A stretch of 8,186 nt of DNA from an uncultured Syntrophomonadaceae bacterium (lineage in GTDB: Bacteria; Bacillota; Syntrophomonadia; Syntrophomonadales; Syntrophomonadaceae): positions 1-8,186 of the forward strand of contig CALXSZ010000126.1 of assembly GCA_944391275.1 (NCBI GenBank). The letters are read 5' to 3'. A program made the position numbers and the translations under genes. Below are positions 1-5,474 of this stretch, piece by piece. The first letter of the stretch is position 1, and every line of letters begins with the position of its first letter. The notes under the pieces were generated by a model. It saw nothing but the letters and a program-made list of their open reading frames with translations. It had not been told where the DNA came from and searched no databases.

Positions 1-627
1 AATCGGGAAAAATACTTTTTCTAATTTGGAAACCTTACGCAAAGATTTCATGCGAATAACTTTTTCTTCTTTTGTGGTCAGCAAACGCATAACCGGAGGT
101 TGAATAACCGGAACCAGAGACATATAAGAATAAGCGGCAACTGCGCAGATACCTAACATATGCGGAGCCAATTTAGCTGCCAAGAAAATCGTCGTAGGAC
201 CATCCGCGCCTGCGATAATACCAATAACCGCTGCTTCTTGATGCGTAAAACCTAACAACAAAGCCAGGAAGAACGTTCCATAAACCCCTAACTGTGCGGC
301 AGCGCCTAACAATAAGGTTTTTGGATTTGCAATACACGGACCAAAGTCAGTCATTGCGCCTACGCCTAAGAAGATTACCGGAGGAATAATTTCCCATTCA
401 CAACCATAGTGGTAGAATCTCCAAATTAAGCCGCTGCCTTCTTGGAAAACATTGGACGGTAAGTTCGCTAACAACATACCGAAAGAAATCGGCAATAACA
501 ATAATGGTTCATACTCTTTTGCAATTGCAAGATACATGAATAAAAAGGCAATCGCCCACATTAAGATATTACCCCACTGCAGATCGGGAAAAGCAGTGGT
601 AGCTATTATATTACTTAACAAATCCAT
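1..627 (-). CDS. gcdB: Beta subunit of Na+-translocating acyl-CoA decarboxylase (GcdB/MmdB/OadB family), partial
   Basis: The reading frame runs from an ATG at 627 off the left window edge without a stop, giving the first 209 residues. Family members are usually about 375-430 residues, so roughly half is missing. The frame shows hallmark OadB-family stretches: AKEYEPLLLLPISFG (36-50), FLGVGAMTDFGPCIANPKTL (86-105) and GADGPTTIF (140-148), whose Asp142 matches the conserved membrane Asp implicated in Na+ binding in this family. AYSYMSLVPVIQPP (165-178) and a basic stretch before VFFPI (205-209) also fit. In the family this multi-pass inner-membrane subunit couples decarboxylation of carboxybiotin to Na+ export. 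An AAAGGAG site lies 11 bases before the ATG. A small OadG/MmdE-like gene sits 63 bases upstream, with birA and gctAB beyond it. Glutaconyl-CoA is the likely substrate because of gctAB, but beta subunits are so alike that methylmalonyl-CoA, malonate or oxaloacetate decarboxylases cannot be excluded. The symbol is therefore provisional; the family call is very secure. Confidence 0.95.
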   Translation of the reverse strand, partial: MDLLSNIIATTAFPDLQWGNILMWAIAFLFMYLAIAKEYEPLLLLPISFGMLLANLPSNVFQEGSGLIWRFYHYGCEWEIIPPVIFLGVGAMTDFGPCIANPKTLLLGAAAQLGVYGTFFLALLLGFTHQEAAVIGIIAGADGPTTIFLAAKLAPHMLGICAVAAYSYMSLVPVIQPPVMRLLTTKEEKVIRMKSLRKVSKLEKVFFPI

Positions 628-668
628 TTTTCCACATACTCCTTTGCTCTCTTAATTGTTGTTTGTAG

Positions 669-681
669 AGGAATAATTCCT
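669..681 (-). repeat. Small perfect dyad between the two decarboxylase genes
   Basis: AGGAAT-A-ATTCCT is a perfect 6+1+6 inverted repeat in the 63-base gap between the small subunit and the beta subunit. No T-run follows on the transcribed strand, so it does not look like a terminator. A dyad of this size in AT-rich DNA may be chance. Confidence 0.25.
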
Positions 682-690
682 TACTGCGTG

Positions 691-876
691 TTACGCTCTT
701 TTAGCCCGTCTTGCTTCACGAGCAGCGCGTTCAGCCTTTTTCGCAGCGGCAGCTGCCTGTCTTCTTTCGATGCTTTTAGCGATCGCAGAACCAAAAGACA
801 CCATAATCTGTATCAAAACCATAACCAAGAAAACTGCCACAATACCGCTAATAATTGTTTCCGCTGTTAAATTCAT
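691..876 (-). CDS. Small OadG/MmdE-like membrane subunit of the biotin decarboxylase (61 aa)
   Basis: This 61-residue protein has one predicted membrane helix (about residues 7-27, IISGIVAVFLVMVLIQIMVS) with a short N-terminus. It is followed by a strongly basic, alanine-rich tail (about 36-61) built from Ala, Lys, Arg and Glu with no acidic cluster. That architecture matches small accessory subunits of Na+ decarboxylases: OadG (about 80 aa), GcdD (about 107 aa) and MmdE of Veillonella methylmalonyl-CoA decarboxylase (55 aa). In the family these help hold the carboxyltransferase, biotin carrier and beta subunit together. The start is firm: AAAGGAGG (888-895) lies 11 bases before the ATG. It sits directly upstream of the beta-subunit gene, and no biotin-carrier gene lies between them. 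The call rests on architecture and location rather than on a conserved motif. Its length is nearest MmdE. Confidence 0.75.
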   Translation of the reverse strand: MNLTAETIISGIVAVFLVMVLIQIMVSFGSAIAKSIERRQAAAAAKKAERAAREARRAKRA

Positions 877-920
877 CTTCCAATTGCCCTCCTTTCCTGA
901 ACCATTCCGATTCTTTCTTG

Positions 921-964
921 TGTTTATGGTAACAAAGTTTTCTCCCTCTTTACTACCATAAACA
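921..964 (-). ncRNA. Long leader hairpin upstream of the small decarboxylase subunit
   Basis: Two 17-base arms (921-937 and 948-964) pair almost completely around a 10-base loop. The outer 11 pairs are perfect (TGTTTATGGTA with TACCATAAACA), followed by two G-U wobbles and four more Watson-Crick pairs. On the transcribed strand the loop is AGGGAGAAAA, which is Shine-Dalgarno-like. No T-run follows, so this is not a simple terminator. It lies 45 bases upstream of the small-subunit ATG and abuts a 24-bp palindrome. A role as mRNA stabiliser, processing site or regulatory leader is inference. No known riboswitch class is recognised. Confidence 0.55.
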
Positions 965-965
965 A

Positions 966-989
966 GGATTTTAAAAATTTTTAAAATCC
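966..989 (-). terminator. Perfect 24-bp AT-rich palindrome after birA (weak terminator or operator)
   Basis: The 24 bases are a perfect palindrome made of GGATTTTAAAAA and its reverse complement. It begins 30 bases past the birA stop. Read on the minus strand, the folded hairpin is followed by TTGTTTATGG, only moderately T-rich, so termination would be weak. The same symmetry could serve as a protein-binding site. It is separated by one base from the hairpin at 921-964. Confidence 0.45.
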
Positions 990-1018
990 CCTATAAAATT
1001 TAAAATCATTAATATGAT

Positions 1019-2044
1019 CTATCGGAAGTTTGCACTTCCAATACTGACGTCTCCAGCCAAAAATTCTCTCAGTTCGCCGGATGGAAGGCGAACCAGCAAT
1101 CCACCTTGTTCACTTAAGCCAACGGTTTCCCCTTCAACAAATCCTTCTGTGTTGGTATTTATTCGCACAAAACGACCCATCGTACAGTTTCTTTCCATCC
1201 ACCGATCACGAAGCCACGAAAAACCCGTCGTCTTATACTCTTCATAATAATATTCCATTAATTGCAAAACCTTTTGTAAAAGTTTCGCTCGTACTATTTC
1301 TTTTCCTGTTTCTATCTGAACCGAAGTTGCAGAAGTTAAACTATCCAAAGGAAAATCCTCTTTTGTATGGTTGACATTAATTCCAATTCCAATCACAACA
1401 TATTCCGCTTTTCCTTTGGTTTTTGCCGATTTGACTTCTGATAAAATTCCACAAATTTTTCTCCCCTTCACCAGAACATCATTCGGCCACTTCACTTGAG
1501 CGTCTATACCAAATTCTCGCGCCAACGTTTCCGCTAAAGCCGCTGCTGCAAGGAAAGTTAGCATCGACACTTGGGACATCGGCATCTCCGGTCTTAATAT
1601 CAAGGAAAAATAAATTCCTTTTCCTGCCGGCGAAACCCATTGGCGATTAAATCGCCCACGGCCTGCATTTTGTTTTTCAGACACAACCACCGCTCCATCT
1701 GGAGCGCCTTCCTGCGCCCATCGAGCCGCAAAAATATTTGTTGAATCAACTTCCTCAAACGCCCGAACAACACGTCCCATGAAGCGCGTACTAATTCCAT
1801 CTTCCACATCCCATGGAAAAAGTGTTTCCGGAAGATGCAGCAAGCGAGCGCTGCACCCTCCTTCATACACTATTTGATATCCCCGTGCTTCAAGCGTATG
1901 CAAAGCTTTCTCGACCTCTTCAATACTCAATTGTAAGATCTCCGCTATGCATTTCACATCTTCTGGCTCATTTCTATTTTCTTTCAGAAATTTCAGAACC
2001 ATTAGACTATCTTTATCTAATAATTGTATTTCTTTTTCCATCAT
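1019..2044 (-). CDS. birA: Biotin-protein ligase BirA with N-terminal HTH-like domain (341 aa)
   Basis: This enzyme activates biotin with ATP to biotinyl-5'-AMP and transfers biotin to a lysine of carrier proteins, such as the carrier of a biotin decarboxylase. Visible motifs are STN (101-103), the biotin/AMP loop GRGRFNRQW (128-136), KWPNDVL (185-191), GILSE (199-203) and VIGIGINVN (217-225). A C-terminal SH3-like part (about 285-335) contains LAGDVS. The length fits two-domain BirA. Residues 10-75 align with the winged-helix DNA-binding domain, ending in the usual LPETLFPWDV linker. However, the helix that normally reads like SRTAVWKHI here reads SIEEVEKAL and lacks the Arg and Trp, so repressor activity is uncertain. 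The start is the first of two ATGs; no good ribosome binding site precedes it, and a predicted -10 box ends only four bases upstream. It sits between gctB (69-base gap) and the decarboxylase genes, which suggests co-supply of biotinylated carrier. Confidence 0.95.
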   Translation of the reverse strand: MMEKEIQLLDKDSLMVLKFLKENRNEPEDVKCIAEILQLSIEEVEKALHTLEARGYQIVYEGGCSARLLHLPETLFPWDVEDGISTRFMGRVVRAFEEVDSTNIFAARWAQEGAPDGAVVVSEKQNAGRGRFNRQWVSPAGKGIYFSLILRPEMPMSQVSMLTFLAAAALAETLAREFGIDAQVKWPNDVLVKGRKICGILSEVKSAKTKGKAEYVVIGIGINVNHTKEDFPLDSLTSATSVQIETGKEIVRAKLLQKVLQLMEYYYEEYKTTGFSWLRDRWMERNCTMGRFVRINTNTEGFVEGETVGLSEQGGLLVRLPSGELREFLAGDVSIGSANFR

Positions 2045-2048
2045 CTTG

Positions 2049-2077
2049 ATTGTATTGCAATTTCAAAGAAATTACAA
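2049..2077 (-). promoter_or_regulatory. Predicted birA promoter overlapping a dyad
   Basis: On the minus strand, TTGTAA (2072-2077) and TACAAT (2049-2054) are separated by exactly 17 bases, a fair sigma-A-type promoter (4/6 and 5/6 matches). The -10 ends four bases before the birA ATG, so transcription would start about at the initiation codon and give a leaderless or near-leaderless mRNA. A perfect dyad, AATTTC-AAA-GAAATT (2059-2073), lies between the two boxes, and TTGTAA/ATACAA form outer half-arms. Autoregulation by BirA is possible, but the half-site spacing (16) differs from the usual operator. Confidence 0.45.
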
Positions 2078-2087
2078 GCGTATCTTT

Positions 2088-2107
2088 AAAACTTTTCTTA
2101 AAGTTTT
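2088..2107 (-). terminator. Weak AT-rich hairpin just after gctB
   Basis: AAAACTTT and AAAGTTTT form a perfect 8-bp stem around TCTT, starting six bases after the gctB stop. There is only one G-C pair and no clean T-run on the minus strand. It may attenuate or protect the 3' end rather than stop transcription. Confidence 0.3.
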
Positions 2108-2113
2108 TATCTA

Positions 2114-2887
2114 TCAAACCATCAAACGTTGCGGATCCACTTTATTTAACAAAATATCCATAATTTCGTCCGTAGGATTTTCCGATTCAACCGCACGGCT
2201 TAAATCCATTTCAAATCCCGTTTCAGCTTGTACTTCTTCCGGAGTCGTTCCAGGGAAATATTCTGCTAAATAAGCGCGTTTCGTGTTTTCATCAAAACGA
2301 ATCACGCACATTTCCGTTACAACCGCAATGGGTCCACGGTCATTGCGCAAACCTTTTTTCGCACGTCCGTCCGGTCCATCGATCCAACCCGGGCTGGTTA
2401 CATAGTCAACACTATCGCAGAACCGACGTTTTTGATGGTTCATCATGATAACTGTACTGCAGTTCGTCGCAATACCATTCGCCCCGCCGGAACCTGTAAA
2501 GCGCGTTTTCGGATGCCAATAATCCCCAATACTGGTGGAATTCAGATTCCCATAAGGATCAATCTGAGCTCCGCCTAAAAAGCCCAGGTTAATATCATTT
2601 TTCTTCCAAGCATTTGCCTGGAAACCAAAATATCTATATTGCGGCGTTAAAGCAGAAGCTCTGTAGCAAATTCTCAAATCCGATACGCTCGTTGGCACTT
2701 CTACCGGACCCCCATCAAAAATACCCGATTCGAAAAGTAGTGCAATATTGGGAGCGGTACTATTTTTTGCAAGGCTCGCTGCTACCAGCGGCAAACCGGT
2801 ACCAACGATAACTACGTCTCCGTCTTTAATCTGCCGAGCCATAACAACCGCCATCATTTGTTTTTTTGTGCATTTTAACTCTGACAT
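2114..2887 (-). CDS. gctB: Glutaconate CoA-transferase, subunit B (257 aa)
   Basis: This is the catalytic subunit of a family I CoA-transferase, which moves CoA from acetyl-CoA or another donor onto a carboxylic acid; in Acidaminococcus fermentans the acceptors are (R)-2-hydroxyglutarate and glutaconate. Motifs are VGTGLPL (28-34), FESG (52-55) with Glu53 aligning with the catalytic glutamate (Glu54) of the A. fermentans enzyme, GGAQIDPYGNLNSTSIGDY (105-123), HPKTRFTGSGGANGIAT (125-141) and, further on, DYVTSPGWIDGP. From memory these match A. fermentans GctB almost residue for residue. The chosen start is the ATG at 2887, because GGGAG lies eight bases upstream. A TTG-initiated extension to 2905 is open but lacks a good ribosome binding site and would place that site inside the gene. 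It follows gctA after 54 bases and acts with it as a heteromeric cytoplasmic enzyme. Related CoA-transferases with other acid substrates cannot be excluded by motif alone. Confidence 0.95.
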   Translation of the reverse strand: MSELKCTKKQMMAVVMARQIKDGDVVIVGTGLPLVAASLAKNSTAPNIALLFESGIFDGGPVEVPTSVSDLRICYRASALTPQYRYFGFQANAWKKNDINLGFLGGAQIDPYGNLNSTSIGDYWHPKTRFTGSGGANGIATNCSTVIMMNHQKRRFCDSVDYVTSPGWIDGPDGRAKKGLRNDRGPIAVVTEMCVIRFDENTKRAYLAEYFPGTTPEEVQAETGFEMDLSRAVESENPTDEIMDILLNKVDPQRLMV

Positions 2888-2913
2888 CTTTTCATCTCCC
2901 ATCAATCATATTC

Positions 2914-2928
2914 ACTTGTTAAACAAGT
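2914..2928 (-). repeat. Small dyad between gctA and gctB
   Basis: ACTTGTT-A-AACAAGT is a perfect 7+1+7 inverted repeat in the 54-base gap between the two subunit genes. It could form a small intercistronic hairpin upstream of the gctB ribosome binding site. There is no T-run, so it is not a terminator. Its function is unknown. Confidence 0.3.
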
Positions 2929-2941
2929 TCCATCGGTATTA

Positions 2942-3916
2942 TTACTTTCTCTTTAACCCCGGCACATAACCCCATCCGGCTTTGGTGCGCAAAGTTAACA
3001 GACGGCTCGCGCCCAATTTATCCAGATATTCCATGTGGTCTTTCACACCATAAACATATTCATCCAAGAATTCCTTGAATTTTTCCTCATCCTTGCTGAT
3101 TTCATCATACATACGCATGAACATACCGTCATAATCATAGAAGTTTGCGCACTGTAACGGATGGCAACCATATGGAACTTCTACAACCGCATCCGCTACT
3201 AATCCCGGTAAGGTATTCGCCCAAGGCGCTTCGCGCAAGAAGTCTGGATGAACAATTTGTTCGCACATAACGATACAGTTCGTTGCACCCATAGCGATAT
3301 CCGCATCAATAGCCGTTAAACCTTCGATACGGCACGTTCCATCCGGTGCAGCATATTGCGCATGAATAATTGCACAGTCCAACGGTGCGGCCGGCAGCAG
3401 CAATAATTTATCGCCTACGCCAGGATTGAAGGGATTGTCTTCCGTCAGGAATTTTGCGTTTGGAAGTTTGGGATTTTTCTTCCATTCTTCAGCAGGAATC
3501 CCCCATTTATCTTCCAGATCGCTTCCGAGCATGTTTTTAATCGGGATATAAGGAGAACCGAGTGCTGCAGCATGATATTGAATTGGCTGAACGTCTAAAG
3601 AATAATCTTCAAACATCAGTTCGCCGGCTTCAATGGCATGTCGCATCCGGCGGCAGACCTGCGTGTAACCAGAATTTGCCATGTAGGATTCCAGCAAAAT
3701 TTTCACACAGCCGGCGCCGATTAACAAATCGCCGTCCATTGCACCGCCCGCGCTTTCATAAACCAAGTCTTTGATGCCTTGCCGAATGATTTCATAAGCA
3801 GCCGCAACGGGTCTGCGATGGGTTACGAAACCACCTAATACGATATGATCGCCATCATGTACATATTTCGCAATGGCATCATGCAACGTCATAACTTTGT
3901 TTTTTTCATTGCTCAC
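2942..3916 (-). CDS. gctA: Glutaconate CoA-transferase, subunit A (324 aa)
   Basis: This is the partner subunit of GctB in a family I CoA-transferase heteromer. The N-terminus KVMTLHDAIAKYVHDGDHI (7-25) followed by VLGGF (26-30) is nearly the Acidaminococcus GctA N-terminus. Further family stretches are ANSGYTQVCRR (80-90), FEDYS (102-106), HAAALG (115-120), AIIHAQYAAPDGT (182-194) and YGCHPLQC (249-256). The length equals the family norm (about 320). The start is a GTG: the one at 3916 has GGAG eight bases upstream and gives MSNEKNKVM, close to known GctA starts. A GTG at 3925 would add three residues but lacks a ribosome binding site. The gene has its own leader (an 11-bp inverted repeat and a 13-codon upstream ORF) and a predicted promoter. 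The family assignment is strong; acceptor specificity (glutaconate or 2-hydroxyglutarate) rests on homology and the decarboxylase neighbours, because the dehydratase genes are absent here. Confidence 0.94.
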   Translation of the reverse strand: MSNEKNKVMTLHDAIAKYVHDGDHIVLGGFVTHRRPVAAAYEIIRQGIKDLVYESAGGAMDGDLLIGAGCVKILLESYMANSGYTQVCRRMRHAIEAGELMFEDYSLDVQPIQYHAAALGSPYIPIKNMLGSDLEDKWGIPAEEWKKNPKLPNAKFLTEDNPFNPGVGDKLLLLPAAPLDCAIIHAQYAAPDGTCRIEGLTAIDADIAMGATNCIVMCEQIVHPDFLREAPWANTLPGLVADAVVEVPYGCHPLQCANFYDYDGMFMRMYDEISKDEEKFKEFLDEYVYGVKDHMEYLDKLGASRLLTLRTKAGWGYVPGLKRK

Positions 3917-3938
3917 ATACGTCACTCCATTCTAAATA

Positions 3939-3980
3939 TTATTTACAGCATCCATTTATTATTATCAAGGAGCTTTTCAT
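3939..3980 (-). CDS. Possible 13-codon upstream ORF in the gctA leader
   Basis: The frame encodes MKSSLIIINGCCK and ends 22 bases before the preferred gctA start. AAGGAG lies eight bases upstream of its ATG, a better ribosome binding site than that of gctA itself. That site is in the 5' arm of the inverted repeat at 3962-3999, and codons 3-7 are in the 3' arm, so folding would hide the site. Three consecutive ATA codons and two Cys codons are present. Translation is unproven and short frames arise by chance. Confidence 0.35.
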   Translation of the reverse strand: MKSSLIIINGCCK

Positions 3981-3999
3981 TCTATGCTCTCCTTGATAA
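3962..3999 (-). promoter_or_regulatory. Inverted repeat in the gctA leader that can sequester a ribosome binding site
   Basis: TTATCAAGGAG (3962-3972) and CTCCTTGATAA (3989-3999) are perfect 11-bp arms around 16 bases. The repeat lies downstream of the predicted gctA promoter and so is probably transcribed. There is no T-run, so it is not an intrinsic terminator. It could act as an RNA switch over the upstream ORF or as a DNA operator. Confidence 0.5.
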
Positions 4000-4039
4000 C
4001 AAAACCTTGGAACATCACACTGCCTACATGCCCACCTCG

Positions 4040-4074
4040 ATTATACCTCAATCGTGAAAGAGTTTCTATAGAAA
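4040..4074 (-). promoter_or_regulatory. Predicted gctA promoter with a palindrome at the -35 position
   Basis: A consensus TATAAT (4040-4045, minus strand) has no good -35 box. Seventeen bases upstream the sequence is TAGAAA, which is half of a perfect 12-bp palindrome, TTTCTATAGAAA (4063-4074). An A-rich tract follows upstream on the minus strand (about 4075-4088). A consensus -10 with a poor -35 next to a palindrome suggests an activator or repressor, by inference. The predicted leader is about 115 bases. Confidence 0.45.
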
Positions 4075-4156
4075 TTTTGTTTTTTTTTGGTTATCTGCTT
4101 TTTTAAATGCCAAAATCTTTCGTCACGTTTCTTTCGTTTCATTTAATCTTCATATT

Positions 4157-4201
4157 TTTCCCAATCCGCAATCCGTTTTGCTTGGGAAAGAATTTCTTTC
4201 C
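4157..4201. repeat. Nested inverted repeats with a tandem heptamer
   Basis: TTTCCCAA (4157-4164) and TTGGGAAA (4182-4189) are perfect 8-bp arms; between them CAATCCG occurs twice in tandem (4162-4175). Overlapping the right arm, GGAAAGAA-T-TTCTTTCC (4185-4201) is a perfect 8+1+8 dyad. The block lies between the tolC terminator and the gctA promoter, with no credible gene. It could hold regulator sites, but no known operator is recognised. Confidence 0.35.
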
Positions 4202-4203
4202 AC

Positions 4204-4233
4204 AAAAAAACCGGAGAAATTTTCTCCGGTTTT
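4204..4233 (-). terminator. Rho-independent terminator of the tolC-like gene
   Basis: AAAACCGGAGAAA (4207-4219) and its exact complement (4221-4233) form a GC-cored hairpin, followed on the minus strand by a run of seven Ts (4210-4204). It begins 18 bases after the tolC-like stop codon. The opposite strand is also T-rich after the stem, so it may work in both directions. Confidence 0.85.
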
Positions 4234-4250
4234 CATTTTTTCCTATTAGC

Positions 4251-5429
4251 CTAAACCCATGGATGTTCCAGTTGCAACGCCGTAATGGCATGATTAATGA
4301 CAAGCTGTTTATACTGATCCTCATAGCTGGCGCATGTATTCTCAGCAGCTAAAACCTCCAAAGACGTGACCATTCCTAACTCATACATTTGCTGTTGGGT
4401 TTCCAAATTCGATTGAGCGGTAAGCATCGTCTGCTGCAACGATTCATACTGCGCCTCCAACGCCAAAGCATTATAATATAACGAACGCACCGTCTCTTTC
4501 AAATTTTTCTCTGTCGTTTCTTTTGTAAGTCTCGCGCTTTCAATTCCAATTTCCGCTTGATCTTCCTGATCTTCTTGGCTATATGTCACTCCGCCAGTCG
4601 TCGTTCCATTTGTCGAAGTTTCAAGTATGTTGCTTAGAATCCCCAATTTGGTATTTTCCCCTGTATAATCCGCTACTTCCACATTTAAGTCCTGAATTTT
4701 CAATGTGGGCGCATTCATAACCATTTTGTTCACGTAATATTCCAAATCGCTAATTTCAATCGGGGTATATTCCGGAAGTTCTTCCGTTAAAAGCAATTCC
4801 GTCCCCTCTTTTAGTCCAATGAGTTTTCTTAAAGAATCTAAAGCGGTTTCCAGGTTCCCTTCTGCGCTGGTCAATGCAGATTTCGCCGATTCTACCGTTG
4901 CTTTCGCTTGTTCAACCGACGTTTGCGTCAACATTCCCACCGTCTGTTTCAGTTGTTCAGATCGATATTGCGCTTCCGCGTATTCCAAGTCCGATTGAGC
5001 TGTTTCTATAGCGCTCTGCTGCAATAAAACATTCCAGTACGCTTGCTGCACCGCTACTTCTACGGCCTCTTTCGTATAATCATACGTCAAGCTGGCTATA
5101 TCATAATTCAGGTCGTTAATTTTTTGCGTATTGAGCGTCTGGTCTTGAGTAAAAGTATTATACGCCGGTCCATTTACAATGCTTTGAGCATATTCTTTTT
5201 GTCCAATCGACCGCGTTAAACTCGTGTTCTCTTTATTCAGTTCAGCCGATTTAATATCATCATTATTTTTCATCGCTAAATCAACGGCGTCTTGTAGGGA
5301 TAGCTCTACTACGCCTGAATCTGAATCGGCCGCATTGGCTATCTGTAAAAACGGCCCCAGCAACATAAATATGGCTACGACGCTTGCAACAGCCCGTCGA
5401 TTCCAATCAATGCGTATCAATCCTCTCAT
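4251..5429 (-). CDS. TolC-family outer membrane efflux/export protein (392 aa)
   Basis: TolC-family proteins form trimeric ducts from the outer membrane across the periplasm for efflux pumps or type I secretion. Residues 1-33 look like a signal peptide: basic WNRRA, then a hydrophobic core VASVVAIFMLLGPFL, with a cleavage site after ANA (31-33). Two similar Ala/Gln/Glu-rich helical hairpins follow at about 115-205 and 295-385, with the typical turns VGMLTQTSVEQAK and ELGMVTSLEVLAAE. This duplication is the family hallmark. The protein is rather short, and the stretches where barrel strands are expected (about 80-105 and 260-292) are short and polar, with a Thr/Gly-rich then acidic SQEDQEDQ segment. 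The start has AGGAGG (5442-5447) 12 bases upstream. A near-consensus promoter with a TetR-type palindrome precedes it and a strong terminator follows, so it appears to be its own unit. No pump or adaptor gene is in view, so its cargo is unknown. Confidence 0.85.
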   Translation of the reverse strand: MRGLIRIDWNRRAVASVVAIFMLLGPFLQIANAADSDSGVVELSLQDAVDLAMKNNDDIKSAELNKENTSLTRSIGQKEYAQSIVNGPAYNTFTQDQTLNTQKINDLNYDIASLTYDYTKEAVEVAVQQAYWNVLLQQSAIETAQSDLEYAEAQYRSEQLKQTVGMLTQTSVEQAKATVESAKSALTSAEGNLETALDSLRKLIGLKEGTELLLTEELPEYTPIEISDLEYYVNKMVMNAPTLKIQDLNVEVADYTGENTKLGILSNILETSTNGTTTGGVTYSQEDQEDQAEIGIESARLTKETTEKNLKETVRSLYYNALALEAQYESLQQTMLTAQSNLETQQQMYELGMVTSLEVLAAENTCASYEDQYKQLVINHAITALQLEHPWV

Positions 5430-5474
5430 TTCTATTTGGTTCCTCCTTCTTCATTTTATGTGGATTGTAGTATC

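Noticed and set aside
921..940. BirA-box-like TTGTTACC on the minus strand in the hairpin arm
   Set aside because: It resembles the half-site TTGTTAACC but is one base short, and no second half-site lies at operator spacing.
924..959. An 11-codon ATG frame lying wholly inside the hairpin at 921-964
   Set aside because: It has no ribosome binding site, unlike the gctA upstream ORF; the stem itself forces the sequence.
2888..2905. Upstream TTG start for gctB (six extra residues)
   Set aside because: The ribosome binding site GGGAG would then lie inside the gene; the ATG at 2887 has proper spacing.
4107..4352. 81-residue plus-strand frame across the tolC terminator
   Set aside because: It runs through the terminator hairpin and into the antisense of the TolC-like gene, has Phe-rich low-complexity sequence and no ribosome binding site.
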